From the NCBI GenBank assembly GCA_013285685.1, contig JABDHD010000039.1, positions 1 to 33,122 of the forward strand: DNA of 33,122 nucleotides. The letters are read 5' to 3'. Positions 9,901-16,899 of this stretch are shown here, one piece after another (position 1 is the stretch's first letter; each line of letters opens with the position of its first letter). The notes under the pieces were generated by a model. That model saw only the letters and a list, made by a program, of their open reading frames with translations, made no database searches and had not been told where the DNA came from. Made by a program: the position numbers and the translations under genes. This DNA is from Bacteroidota bacterium (GTDB lineage: Bacteria; Bacteroidota; Bacteroidia; Sphingobacteriales; Sphingobacteriaceae).

Positions 9901-12900
9901 TCCTGATCAGGTTGTTACCCTGGTCGGCCACATAAACATTGCCCGAGTTGTCAACAGCCACCCCGGTTGGCGAGCTAAAGGTGGCATTCATCCCATCGGC
10001 CGAACCGATGATGCCCGTTTGCCCGGCCAGCGTGGTAACCACTCCTTTTACGCTGATTTCCCTGATCAGGTCGTTATAGGAATCGGCAATGTATATATTG
10101 CCGGTTTTATCGACGGCAACACCCTGCGGCAAAGTAAAAGTCGCCTGTGCCCGGCTGCCATTTTTTGCGCCGTGTGCGCCGGGGGTGCCCGCATAAGTGC
10201 TCACTACCGCCGCAGGCGTTATTTTTCGGATAGTACAATTGTTATAATCGCCAACAAACACATCCCCGGCCACATCGGCGCCCAAACCCAAAGGCGCCGA
10301 TAAACTCGCCGCTTTGCCGGTTCCATCGACAAAACCGGCTTTACCCGTGCCGGCCAAAGTTATAACCTGGCCGTAATTATTTGGTGGAACACTGCCCCCG
10401 GTATTGGTTGGGGATAATGCCGAGATCGTTTTATTTATAGTGTAAGTTTGGGGAGTTGAGTAGGAAATGTTTGGCGGGCCGGTTATCGGAACGTTATTCG
10501 TAACGGTAATATTAACCGTCGTGCTGCTGCTGCCGTCTTTATTGTAGGCAGTTATGGTGTAGTCCGTCGCTGGCGAGGTGGCGGTGGGCGTTCCGGATAT
10601 GATGCCGGTGGTTGGATCGAAAGTTAGGCCCGGCGGAAGCGGCTTATCAATGGTATAGCCCGTTATTACAATTGCCCGGATAAGATTGGTTTCGGCATCT
10701 GTTACATACAGATTGCCCTCATTATCATTTATTATTCCCCCCGGGAAATAGAAACTTGCGGCTGATCCTACGCCGTCTGAAGATCCCTCGGCTCCGCTTC
10801 CGGCTACTGTGTTAACTGTTCCGCTGTTTGTTATTATTCTTATCCTGTTGTTTCCATTATCAACAACATACACGTTTCCGGTTTTATCAACCGCGACGTC
10901 CGTCGGAACGGAAAAACTGGCCTGGGCTGCGGAGCCATCGGCAAATGCCTGTACGCCATTTCCCGCAAAGGTGGAAACCAGTCCGCCAGCGGTTATTTTT
11001 CTGATTTTGTGATTGAACCTGTCTGCAACGTATAAGTTTCCATTTTGATCGACCGCAAGTCCGCACATTTGGTAAAAGCTTGCAATGTTTCCGTTTCCGT
11101 CGGTTGATCCGGTAAGTCCGCTGCCTGCAAGGGTGGTGACCACACCTGCGGGAGTTATTATTCTGATTTTTTCATTAGTGCCGTCCGAAACATATAAATT
11201 ACCCGAAGGACCGGTCGTAATACTAATCGGATCATTAAATATCGCCTGGGTGCCGGCGCCGTCTGCGAAACCCTTGGTACCATTTCCGGCAAAAGTACTA
11301 ACTATCCCGCTCGGCGTAATTTTTCGTATTAAGTTATTATCCAGGTCAGCAACGTACACATTGCCGGCAACATCAGTGGTTACACCTGATGGCGAATTGA
11401 AACTGGCTGAAGAACCCGGGCCGTTATTAGAACCTATGCGACCGGTACCGGCGAAAGTGCTGACTATGCCGGCGCTGCTAATTTTTCTAACCAAAAAATC
11501 ATAGGCATCTATTACAAAAAAATTTCCTTCCGGATCCTTTGCAATCGATACGGGGTTATCAAAACTTGCGGACAATTCCGGGCCGTTACTCGCCCCGGCG
11601 GTTCCGTTTCCTGCCATGGTAGTGACCGTCCCATAGTGCGTAGCCGGTACAGCCCCACCAGTATTTACCGGAGATAATGATGCAATAGCTTTACCAACAA
11701 CATAAGTTTGCGGACTTGGATAAGAAATATTCGGCGGACTGCCTGCAGCCGCAGCGTTATTGACCGAGATATTTACCGTAGCACTGCTGCTGCCTGCGTT
11801 GTTGTAGGCAGTTATAGTGTAGTCGGTTGCGGGGGAGGCGGCGGTTGGCGTTCCGGATATAATGCCTGTGGTCGGGTCGAAAGTTAATCCGGCCGGAAGT
11901 TGTTTATCGATAGTATACCCGAAAATGGATATTTTCCGGATAAGGTTGTTGAATGAATCGGCTACATAAAGACCGCCGTCGCTACCGATGGTTATGCCGA
12001 CAAGCCCATCAAAGCTCGCTGCTGACCCGATACCGTCCGCTTTGCCCTGGCTGCCGCTGCCGGCCACTACCGAAATAGTGCCCGACGATGCAATTTTTAT
12101 CACCTGGTTTTTTAACCCGTCGGTAACATAAACATTATTTAAAGGGTCGATCACTACTTGCTGCGGGTCGCCAAAAACAGAAGAGTTCGCCTCGCCGGCG
12201 CCTGCAAAGGTCGTCACTACGCCAGCGGCATTTATCTTCCTGATCAGCCGGCTGCTGCCATCGGCCACATATACATTCCCGGTGGCATCAACCCCGACGC
12301 CATTGGGGTAACTAAAACTTGCGGCGGCGCCGATGCCGTTATTCGTCCCATCCAAGCCGCTGCCCGCAAGCGTAAAAACATTATCATTGATATCAATTTT
12401 TCTGATCAATTGATTTTGATAGTCGGCCACATAAATATTGCCGGATCTATCCATCGCAATACCTATCGGGTAGTTAAACGTAGCCATGTTGCCCGGCCCG
12501 TTTGCTGTGCCATAGCCACCGTTTCCAGCTATTACCGTCACATCCCCGAATTGTCCTATTCTATCGATAGAATTATGGCCCGCATCGGAAATATAAATAT
12601 TGTTGCTTGCATCTAGGGCGACTCCGTCTATCCCGTCAAAACCCGAACCCCTGGTTTTTACGGTGGACACCAACCCGCCCGGGGATATTTCCCTGATCAG
12701 GCTGTTACCGAAATCGGCTACGTAGATATTACCAGCGGCATCAGCGGCTAAGCGCCTTGGCTGGTTAAAATTGGCGGTCGTTCCCTGACCGTCCGAAGTT
12801 CCGGCAAGTCCACCGCCTGCGAAAGTGGTTACTTCGCCGTACCTGACTGCCGGCACGGCCCCGCCCAAATTTGAAGGTGTTAATGCGGAAATGGTGCTAT

Positions 12901-13021
12901 TAACGACATAGTTTTGCGGCCCCGAATAAGAAATTATCGGCGCCTGGGCAAAAACAGCCCAAGAACGTAAGAACAACCAAGTCAATAAAAGCGGGGCAAA
13001 TACACACTTTCTGCAGGTCAT
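6941..13021 (-). CDS. Giant secreted NHL-repeat protein with Ig-like domains and type IX secretion sorting domain
   Basis: 2026 residues with a signal peptide ending near AVFAQ (residue 26). Four modules of about 410-420 residues follow, starting near residues 27, 429, 849 and 1269. Each has a lead-in (SYxxPQxYxVN...NTGGAVP), six NHL repeats of the type SFNHPTGIAID...NIYVAD...NLIRKI, and a putative Ig domain (GYTIDKPLPAGLTFDP...GIISGTPT). That makes 24 NHL repeats, or four six-bladed propellers. After about 1677 come a Big-like domain and two PKD/Ig-like domains, then the gliding-motility type B sorting domain from FTPNGDGINDLWDI to the end. No catalytic motif is seen. It is likely a surface or secreted binding protein exported by T9SS; the ligand is unknown. 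It is monocistronic as far as visible. Confidence 0.95.
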   Translation of the reverse strand: MTCRKCVFAPLLLTWLFLRSWAVFAQAPIISYSGPQNYVVNSTISALTPSNLGGAVPAVRYGEVTTFAGGGLAGTSDGQGTTANFNQPRRLAADAAGNIYVADFGNSLIREISPGGLVSTVKTRGSGFDGIDGVALDASNNIYISDAGHNSIDRIGQFGDVTVIAGNGGYGTANGPGNMATFNYPIGIAMDRSGNIYVADYQNQLIRKIDINDNVFTLAGSGLDGTNNGIGAAASFSYPNGVGVDATGNVYVADGSSRLIRKINAAGVVTTFAGAGEANSSVFGDPQQVVIDPLNNVYVTDGLKNQVIKIASSGTISVVAGSGSQGKADGIGSAASFDGLVGITIGSDGGLYVADSFNNLIRKISIFGYTIDKQLPAGLTFDPTTGIISGTPTAASPATDYTITAYNNAGSSSATVNISVNNAAAAGSPPNISYPSPQTYVVGKAIASLSPVNTGGAVPATHYGTVTTMAGNGTAGASNGPELSASFDNPVSIAKDPEGNFFVIDAYDFLVRKISSAGIVSTFAGTGRIGSNNGPGSSASFNSPSGVTTDVAGNVYVADLDNNLIRKITPSGIVSTFAGNGTKGFADGAGTQAIFNDPISITTGPSGNLYVSDGTNEKIRIITPAGVVTTLAGSGLTGSTDGNGNIASFYQMCGLAVDQNGNLYVADRFNHKIRKITAGGLVSTFAGNGVQAFADGSAAQASFSVPTDVAVDKTGNVYVVDNGNNRIRIITNSGTVNTVAGSGAEGSSDGVGSAASFYFPGGIINDNEGNLYVTDAETNLIRAIVITGYTIDKPLPPGLTFDPTTGIISGTPTATSPATDYTITAYNKDGSSSTTVNITVTNNVPITGPPNISYSTPQTYTINKTISALSPTNTGGSVPPNNYGQVITLAGTGKAGFVDGTGKAASLSAPLGLGADVAGDVFVGDYNNCTIRKITPAAVVSTYAGTPGAHGAKNGSRAQATFTLPQGVAVDKTGNIYIADSYNDLIREISVKGVVTTLAGQTGIIGSADGMNATFSSPTGVAVDNSGNVYVADQGNNLIRKITPNGFVSTLAGTAGATGSANGMNATFNVPTAIALDNSQNIYVADAGNNLIRRVTPAGLVSTFAGSGTTGIVDGQGPAASFNHPTGIAIDDNSVMYIADEHNNVVRKIDLNGNVTTLAGSGSAGSVDGVDKNATFSYPESITADNLGNVFVGDVSTYLIRKISVTGYTIDKPLPAGLNFDPTTGIITGTPTAISPATDYTITAYNAAGSSSTIVNIAVDYVTPVVAAPIISYQTPQVYTVNTAIATLSPRNTGGAVPVSTYGQVSTLAGSGAFGAANGPGPAATFHYPLGIAIDGSGNLYIGDQGNSLIRKVSPAGQVGTLAGSGAKGSTNGTGTAASFYDPYGVSIDVSGNIYVADEGDNLIRKVSPAGVVTTFAGSGIVGSSNGTGTAATFNHPFGVAVDIFGNVFVAEGANNLIRKITPAGVVSTFAGSGSQGSADGAGVAASFYDPEGIAVDALGNVYVSDSGNERIRKITSAGLVTTLAGSGTIGSQDGTGTAASFNYPFGITVDNTGNIYVVDQLGYLVRKISPSGVVSTFAGTGTSGSADGVGTAAGFNNPAGITTDIYGDLYVADSFNNKIRKITATGYTIDKALPAGLSFDPTTGNISGTPLSISPATNYTVTAYNAGGSSTTTVSIEVITNQSLIFGPLPPKTVCDADFNPGATGAESVTYISSDPAVATIVSGKIHITGAGTATIVANDGISQASQTLTVTAAITPTVSIAPVAPDTCAGKVIVFSAQITGGGNQPALQWQVNGQNAGGNSPEFSTDQLNSGDQVTCTLTSNAICTTSNTVTSNTAVFTVDPPIATSVKITASNTGPVCKGTPVTFTAMAYSPDVFPTYQWQVNGINTGTNQSIFTTTTLNDGDIVTCGVTSTGKCLINPVVISNPITISLNPQSQCIIEIPNTFTPNGDGINDLWDITALQGYPNCTISIYNRAGSLVYNSVNYPKPWDGTYNGKNLPVGTYYYVIDLKNGKKPLAGSITIIR
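7990..12960 (-). repeat. Four tandem modules of about 1.25 kb inside the NHL gene
   Basis: Module boundaries lie near 12950, 11730, 10470, 9210 and 7990, a spacing of 1.22-1.26 kb. Each encodes one NHL propeller plus one Ig domain. The hinge segments between propellers are the most similar parts. Long near-identical DNA makes this stretch prone to recombination and assembly collapse. Confidence 0.9.
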
Positions 13022-13187
13022 CTTCTCACTAAATAAGGGCCAACTGCGGTATATAAAGGACTATACGTTTGGTTTATAAATTCAGTTTACAGCCTGTTAA
13101 ATATCGGCATTTTATTTGATTCTTAGCTATTACATTAAAAAGATTGCTGCGGTTGCCTTGCTCTATTTTCTGTGTAATGAAAAATTT

Positions 13188-13203
13188 TGGCATAAATTAT
13201 GTT
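13188..13203 (+). promoter_or_regulatory. Sigma-54-like promoter 1 of the small-ORF locus
   Basis: TGGCATAAATTATGTT: the -24 TGGCA block, then GG-N10-GT in place of the -12 GC. It starts 50 bases before the ATG of the first small lipoprotein. The -12 half is weaker than consensus, but three further copies at the same distance from related ORFs support it. Confidence 0.5.
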
Positions 13204-13237
13204 CAACCTATAGTACATTCTATCAAAAAAATCTGTT

Positions 13238-13366
13238 ATGAAAAAGCACATTTTAAGATTGGTCGCCTTGCTGATACTTGCATCGGCGATTTCAAGTTGT
13301 GCGGTTGAATACCGTGACCGCGACTGGCACCACGATCATGATCATCATTACTATCGTGGTTATTAA
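13238..13366 (+). CDS. Small His-rich lipoprotein-like protein, 42 residues (copy 1)
   Basis: The ATG at 13238 opens a frame ending TAA at 13366. Residues 1-20 are a short signal sequence (MKKHILRLVALLILAS) with a lipobox-like AISSC and Cys at 21. The mature part is only 22 residues, charged and rich in His, Asp and Tyr (DWHHDHDHHYYRGY), which could bind metal. It is paralogous to the ORF at 13612, sharing nearly all of the first 26 residues, and has its own promoter-like element and a strong terminator. Function is unknown; small His/Tyr-rich lipoproteins of this kind are common in the phylum. Confidence 0.75.
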   Translation: MKKHILRLVALLILASAISSCAVEYRDRDWHHDHDHHYYRGY

Positions 13367-13427
13367 CAATGATTGAACAAAATTATTTATACCCGGCACA
13401 ACCGGTGTTTTTTTTAATTACATTCAT

Positions 13428-13463
13428 AAAAAAGGTTTCTGTTGCTGCAGAAACCTTTTTTTT
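13428..13463 (+). terminator. Rho-independent terminator after copy 1
   Basis: A perfect 14-bp stem (AAAAAAGGTTTCTG, 13428-13441, with 13448-13461), loop of 6, ending in a T run. It can also act on the minus strand. Confidence 0.9.
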
Positions 13464-13560
13464 GAGTGATAAACTATCACAACAAATAATTAATTAGTTA
13501 TCACATTGAAAAGGGAGCGCAGGGTTGTTATCGGTTAATTTTCCGGCTATCTAAAATCTC

Positions 13561-13576
13561 TGGCACAGATAGTGTT
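13561..13576 (+). promoter_or_regulatory. Sigma-54-like promoter 2 of the small-ORF locus
   Basis: TGGCACAGATAGTGTT: perfect TGGCAC -24 block and GG-N10-GT, beginning 51 bases before the ATG at 13612. Confidence 0.55.
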
Positions 13577-13611
13577 TATCCTATAGCATATTTTATTAAA
13601 AAAAATTTAGC

Positions 13612-13749
13612 ATGAAAAAATACATTTTAAGATTAATCGCCGTGCTGGTATTCGCATCAGCAATTTCAAGTTGTTCGGTTGAATACAGGCAACGCCACTG
13701 GCACCATGACCATGATAACCACGATAATGATCATCATGACCATAATTAA
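13612..13749 (+). CDS. Small His-rich lipoprotein-like protein, 45 residues (copy 2)
   Basis: A paralogue of the 13238 ORF. The N-terminus MKKYILRLIAVLVFAS is followed by the lipobox-like AISSC (Cys 21) and SVEYRQRHWHHDHD, then more His, Asp and Asn to the stop at 13749. The two proteins match through residue 26 with mostly conservative changes, and the tail length differs by three residues. It has the same promoter-like element at the same distance and a strong terminator. Beyond the terminator a decayed copy of the GH16 gene end faces it. Confidence 0.75.
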   Translation: MKKYILRLIAVLVFASAISSCSVEYRQRHWHHDHDNHDNDHHDHN

Positions 13750-13807
13750 TACCCGACGAAGTTAAAATCGAAATAGTTGATAAACCGACGATCTGCCTGT
13801 GGTTATC

Positions 13808-13839
13808 AAAAAAGTTTCCGCAAATACGGAAACTTTTTT
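13808..13839 (+). terminator. Rho-independent terminator after copy 2
   Basis: Perfect 13-bp stem (AAAAAAGTTTCCG at 13808-13820 with CGGAAACTTTTTT at 13827-13839), loop of 6. Works in both directions. Confidence 0.9.
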
Positions 13840-13879
13840 AGTATTTACTACAATTTAAACATTTGTCAAAAAAACAACT

Positions 13880-13985
13880 GGTTCTTTTGGTAACCAACGC
13901 CCGATCCACTCAAACTTTTATCATTCGCCTTAATCTTGTCGACAGTTTGCCGCGATAAGCCGAAGTAAGGCATACTTGTTTTACC
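13880..13985 (-). pseudogene. Decayed copy A of the 3' end of the GH16 gene
   Basis: On the minus strand this reads MPYFGLSRQTVDKIKAND, matching APYFGISQETVDKIKAGD near the C-terminus of the intact GH16 at 15000-15863. After a small deletion, a shifted frame gives VDRALVTKRT against VDWVLVTRTK. The conserved Trp before VDW has become a TGA stop. Nothing of the rest of the gene is visible upstream. Confidence 0.8.
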
Positions 13986-14095
13986 TCTTATCAGTAATTT
14001 ACTTTTCACTTAAAAAGTACATCCAGGTGTATTAGCGGCCTCTAACATTTTTTATTTAACTATAAATTAATGTAATGTATTTTACACGAAAGTTC

Positions 14096-14111
14096 TGGCA
14101 TGGCAATTGTG
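14096..14111 (+). promoter_or_regulatory. Sigma-54-like promoter 3 of the small-ORF locus
   Basis: TGGCATGGCAATTGTG: -24 TGGCA and -12 TTGT, GG-N10-GT, 49 bases before the ATG at 14145. A second TGGCA begins at 14101 and also has GC ten bases later, but its distance to the ORF does not fit the other copies. Confidence 0.55.
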
Positions 14112-14144
14112 CCGCAGACAATACATCTTTTCAAAACTTTCTCC

Positions 14145-14213
14145 ATGAAAAGGCATATTTTAAGATTAATTGAACTATTAGTGTTTATAAGTGATGTTGA
14201 GTTGATTCCCTAA
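14145..14213 (+). CDS. 22-residue peptide of the same family (copy 3)
   Basis: The N-terminus MKRHILRLIELLVF corresponds to the signal sequence of copies 1 and 2. Then the frame departs and ends SDVELIP-stop. In the shifted frame the bases still resemble the lipobox region, with the Cys codon now TGA, so this looks like a frameshifted descendant of the lipoprotein gene. Yet copy 4 has the same length, shift and C-terminus. It keeps a promoter-like element and a terminator. It is either a decaying gene or a new short hydrophobic peptide. Confidence 0.5.
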   Translation: MKRHILRLIELLVFISDVELIP

Positions 14214-14254
14214 TTAAGGTAAAGCTGGCTATCCGACTTTTCCGGAACACTCAT

Positions 14255-14276
14255 AGCCTCGTTCCGAAGCTTTTTT
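14255..14276 (+). terminator. Terminator after copy 3
   Basis: Stem AGCCTCG (14255-14261) with CGAAGCT (14265-14271), one C-A mismatch, loop TTC, then a run of T to 14276. Confidence 0.6.
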
Positions 14277-14291
14277 CATTATGGGGTTGAA

Positions 14292-14466
14292 TTACTTGGT
14301 TCGCGCCACCAGCACCCCGTCTACCCGGGCCCTGGCATGGCCGACCCTTTATCTTTTCTACGCTTTCCGGCAAAATACCAAAATAGGGTGTTTTGATTTA
14401 TTTACGCCCGCTGGATAATCACCGCCAACGGCGAAATGAGGACAATGAATTGGGGGTTATCAAAAA
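14292..14466 (-). pseudogene. Decayed copy B of the 3' end of the GH16 gene
   Basis: On the minus strand pieces in different frames match the last 55 or so residues of the intact GH16: DNPQFIVL (DNPKFIIL), FAVGGDYPAGVNK (FALGGGYPAGVNK), PYFGILPESVEKIK (PYFGISQETVDKIK) and VDGVLVARTK-stop (VDWVLVTRTK-stop). At least two frameshifts separate them. Homology ends just after 14466, so only the gene tail was copied or kept. Confidence 0.9.
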
Positions 14467-14551
14467 ATCAATAGTAAGTCTGCTTAGCCAACCTTAAAAA
14501 GCCAGCTAATAATAACGCATGTATATTTTGTAATAACCTATAAAGCAAAAA

Positions 14552-14603
14552 AAGTGTGAAAATATGGGAAACTCCCGTTACTGTTTCTCATATTTCCACA
14601 CTT
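14552..14603. repeat. Long imperfect hairpin
   Basis: Arms 14552-14572 and 14583-14603 pair over 21 bases with two mismatches around a 10-base loop (TCCCGTTACT). No T run follows, so it is not a standard terminator. The rest of 14467-14762 is AT-rich and holds no gene I can support. Confidence 0.65.
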
Positions 14604-14762
14604 CCGACAATAAGACTAAGATTATTAGTTCAGTTGAAAACTTATTATTTTATAGTCATTTCAATGAAATCTGTCAGTCCCACAGCTAAATATTATCAAT
14701 AATTTCGGCAGATAATCAAATAGTTACGAAGTTCTCACTGCGCAACTATTTATTGAAAGTTT

Positions 14763-14778
14763 TGGCATTGCGATTGCC
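14763..14778 (+). promoter_or_regulatory. Sigma-54-like promoter 4 of the small-ORF locus
   Basis: TGGCATTGCGATTGCC: TGGCA at -24 and TTGC at -12, GG-N10-GC, the best fit of the four. It begins 49 bases before the ATG at 14812. Confidence 0.6.
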
Positions 14779-14811
14779 CTACGACTATTATAACCGTTCA
14801 ATACTATTTTT

Positions 14812-14880
14812 ATGAGAAGGCACATTTTGAAACTAATTGAACTACTTGTATTTATCGCTGATCTCGAGTCGATTCCGTAA
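14812..14880 (+). CDS. 22-residue peptide of the same family (copy 4)
   Basis: The N-terminus MRRHILKLIELLVF is followed by IADLESIP and a TAA at 14880. It aligns with copy 3 over its full length without gaps. Of 12 differing codons, seven are synonymous and most of the other five are conservative, which is more than expected for neutral debris, though the sample is tiny. In a shifted frame the lipobox remnant ISSR can be read. It has a promoter-like element and a good terminator, and faces the intact GH16 gene. Confidence 0.5.
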   Translation: MRRHILKLIELLVFIADLESIP

Positions 14881-14957
14881 AGTTAAAACAGTTATCCGGC
14901 TTTGCCGGAGCATCCGCCCCTTATTGGTGTTACTAAATGCGGCACTGATCTACTAAG

Positions 14958-14977
14958 CCTCGCTACGAGGTTTTTTT
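14958..14977 (+). terminator. Terminator after copy 4
   Basis: CCTCG (14958-14962), loop CTA, CGAGG (14966-14970), then seven T. Points along the plus strand toward the convergent GH16 gene. Confidence 0.8.
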
Positions 14978-14999
14978 ATTGATAGTAGTTTAGGTTAAA

Positions 15000-15863
15000 T
15001 TACTTAGTCCGGGTTACAAGTACCCAATCAACCCACATTTTTGCGTCGCCCGCCTTTATCTTGTCTACAGTTTCCTGTGATATACCAAAATAGGGGGCTT
15101 TGATTTTATTTACGCCGGCCGGATAACCACCGCCGAGGGCAAAATTGAGGATAATGAATTTGGGATTATCAAAAGCCCAGCGACCATAATGCTCGACCAT
15201 GGCCCTGGTAACCGTATAAGTAACAGCGCCGTCTATTTTAAACACGATGCCATCGGGCGTCCAATCAACCGAATAAACATGCCATTGCTCAACATCCGTT
15301 CCCTGCGGAAAATGATAGCGATAAGCCAGCGGCGTATTACCAAAATAGTTCGGCCCGTGCATGGCATTACTAAACCAGGATGGGTCGCCCACCGTTTCCA
15401 TCATATCAATTTCACCGCAATCCGGCCAGCGACCGTTGCCGAGCGCCCAAAATGCCGGCCATAAACCCGCGCCGCCGGTCATTTTCATCCGGCAACTTGC
15501 TGTACCATAGGTAAATTCCATTTTGTGCTGCGTGTTTATCCTTCCTGACAGGAAATCATATTGTTTACCTTCTTTACTTGTATAACCCTGATGGTAAAGC
15601 GCTTTTAAAATCAGCGCTCCATTGCTTGCGCCCTGTGCATCGGCCCCTTTTACCAGGTAGATCGTGGTGCCCGAGTCGATATAGGCCTGCTGCTCATCAT
15701 TGACGGTATGACCGGTAACCTCCACATTCCATTTGGTACGATCCAGCGTATTTTCGTTAAAATCTTCAAAAAAAACCGTGTCGGTTTTGGGTGCGGTTTG
15801 CTGGGCCTTTACAAGGTTTGTAAGTAATAACGATGCAATGGCTGCGAGATGGATAATTTTCAT
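15000..15863 (-). CDS. Secreted glycoside hydrolase family 16 (laminarinase/beta-glucanase-like)
   Basis: 287 residues with a signal peptide (MKIIHLAAIASLLLTNLVKAQ). The catalytic motif is GEIDMMETV with Glu151, Asp153 and Glu156, the classic E-x-D-x-x-E of GH16; the two Glu act as nucleophile and acid/base. Flanking landmarks are FEDFNENTLDRTKWNVE at the start, GLWPAFWALG before the motif, and WHVYSVDWTPDGIVFKIDG after it. The length is normal for a single-domain enzyme without a binding module. The likely substrate is a beta-1,3 or mixed-linked glucan. The 3' end occurs in two decayed copies upstream on the same strand, so this stretch has been duplicated repeatedly. Confidence 0.93.
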   Translation of the reverse strand: MKIIHLAAIASLLLTNLVKAQQTAPKTDTVFFEDFNENTLDRTKWNVEVTGHTVNDEQQAYIDSGTTIYLVKGADAQGASNGALILKALYHQGYTSKEGKQYDFLSGRINTQHKMEFTYGTASCRMKMTGGAGLWPAFWALGNGRWPDCGEIDMMETVGDPSWFSNAMHGPNYFGNTPLAYRYHFPQGTDVEQWHVYSVDWTPDGIVFKIDGAVTYTVTRAMVEHYGRWAFDNPKFIILNFALGGGYPAGVNKIKAPYFGISQETVDKIKAGDAKMWVDWVLVTRTK

Positions 15864-16031
15864 TGTGTTATAATTGGAGCGCTAAAAATACAATTTATCA
15901 AATCAAAACTTTACTGATGTGGCCAGATTATATAATTTGAATGATATAACGCTGAACCCGTAAATAAACTGTCCGACCTGCGTAACCTAATCCAGCCCTG
16001 CCGGTCTAATCATTTTCGCTATCACAATTAA

Positions 16032-16898
16032 ATGAAAATCAGCATACAAAATATATCCAAACGATACAATAAGGAAAAATATGCCCTTAAGGACTTTTCC
16101 TTAAATATCGAAACAGGCATCCTCGGTTTATTAGGCCCTAACGGTGCGGGCAAATCAACCCTGATGAAAATAATCGCCACCATAAGCCAGCCAACAAACG
16201 GTACAATAGAATTGGATGGCATCGATGTCCAAAAGGACCCGGACCACATCCGTAAGGTACTTGGCTATTTACCGCAGGATTTTGGCGTTTACGCCAACCT
16301 GAACGCATACGAGTTCCTGGAATATATTGCGGCGATGAAGGGTGTTGGCGGCGACGGGCTGCGAAAACGCGTAGAGGCGTTATTGGAAGGCGTAAACTTA
16401 ATCGAAAGTGCAAAAATGCCCATCGGCACTTATTCCGGCGGGATGAAACAGCGCATTGGCATTGCCCAGGCTTTACTGAATGATCCGAAGGTTTTGATTT
16501 TTGATGAGCCAACCGTCGGCCTTGATCCGGAAGAACGCATGCGTTTCAGGAATTTAATATCCGACCTGGCCCAAACCTGCATTATCATTTTGTCATCACA
16601 CATTGTATCCGACATTGAAACCATAGCCGACGAAGTGGCCATTATGCAAAGCGGCATGCTCATCACCAAAGGCACACAGGCCGAAGTGGTTATGCATGTA
16701 GAAGGAAAAGTTTTTGAAATCCTGCTCGACAATCCGGCGCTGAATGACTTCAAAGCAAAAAACCTGGTGGTGAACACCAGCCGGCAAAACGATAAGATGA
16801 TGGCCAGGTACATCAGCAATCACCCTTCGCCGGGATCAAACCCAGCACCGGCTTCGCTTGAGGATGCCTATCTTTTTTTGACCCGCAATAATAATTAA
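16032..16898 (+). CDS. ABC transporter ATP-binding protein
   Basis: 288 residues. Walker A GPNGAGKST at 35-43, Q-loop near YLPQDFG, signature YSGGMKQR from 134, Walker B VLIFDEPTVGLDP from 154, and switch His in SSH (190). The C-terminal part beyond 215 is an extension typical of ATPases that serve ABC-2 type permeases. The stop is followed by one base and then the ATG of the permease, so the two form one operon. Related pairs export lipids, drugs or take part in gliding and copper systems; the substrate here cannot be inferred. Confidence 0.95.
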   Translation: MKISIQNISKRYNKEKYALKDFSLNIETGILGLLGPNGAGKSTLMKIIATISQPTNGTIELDGIDVQKDPDHIRKVLGYLPQDFGVYANLNAYEFLEYIAAMKGVGGDGLRKRVEALLEGVNLIESAKMPIGTYSGGMKQRIGIAQALLNDPKVLIFDEPTVGLDPEERMRFRNLISDLAQTCIIILSSHIVSDIETIADEVAIMQSGMLITKGTQAEVVMHVEGKVFEILLDNPALNDFKAKNLVVNTSRQNDKMMARYISNHPSPGSNPAPASLEDAYLFLTRNNN

Positions 16899-16899
16899 G

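Noticed and set aside
7592..12616. Many plus-strand frames of 60-150 codons opposite the NHL gene
   Set aside because: They are shadows of the repetitive NHL coding sequence.
13388..13418. Second hairpin CCGG-CACAA-CCGG followed by T run after small ORF 1
   Set aside because: Only four base pairs; the stronger hairpin at 13428 is sufficient.
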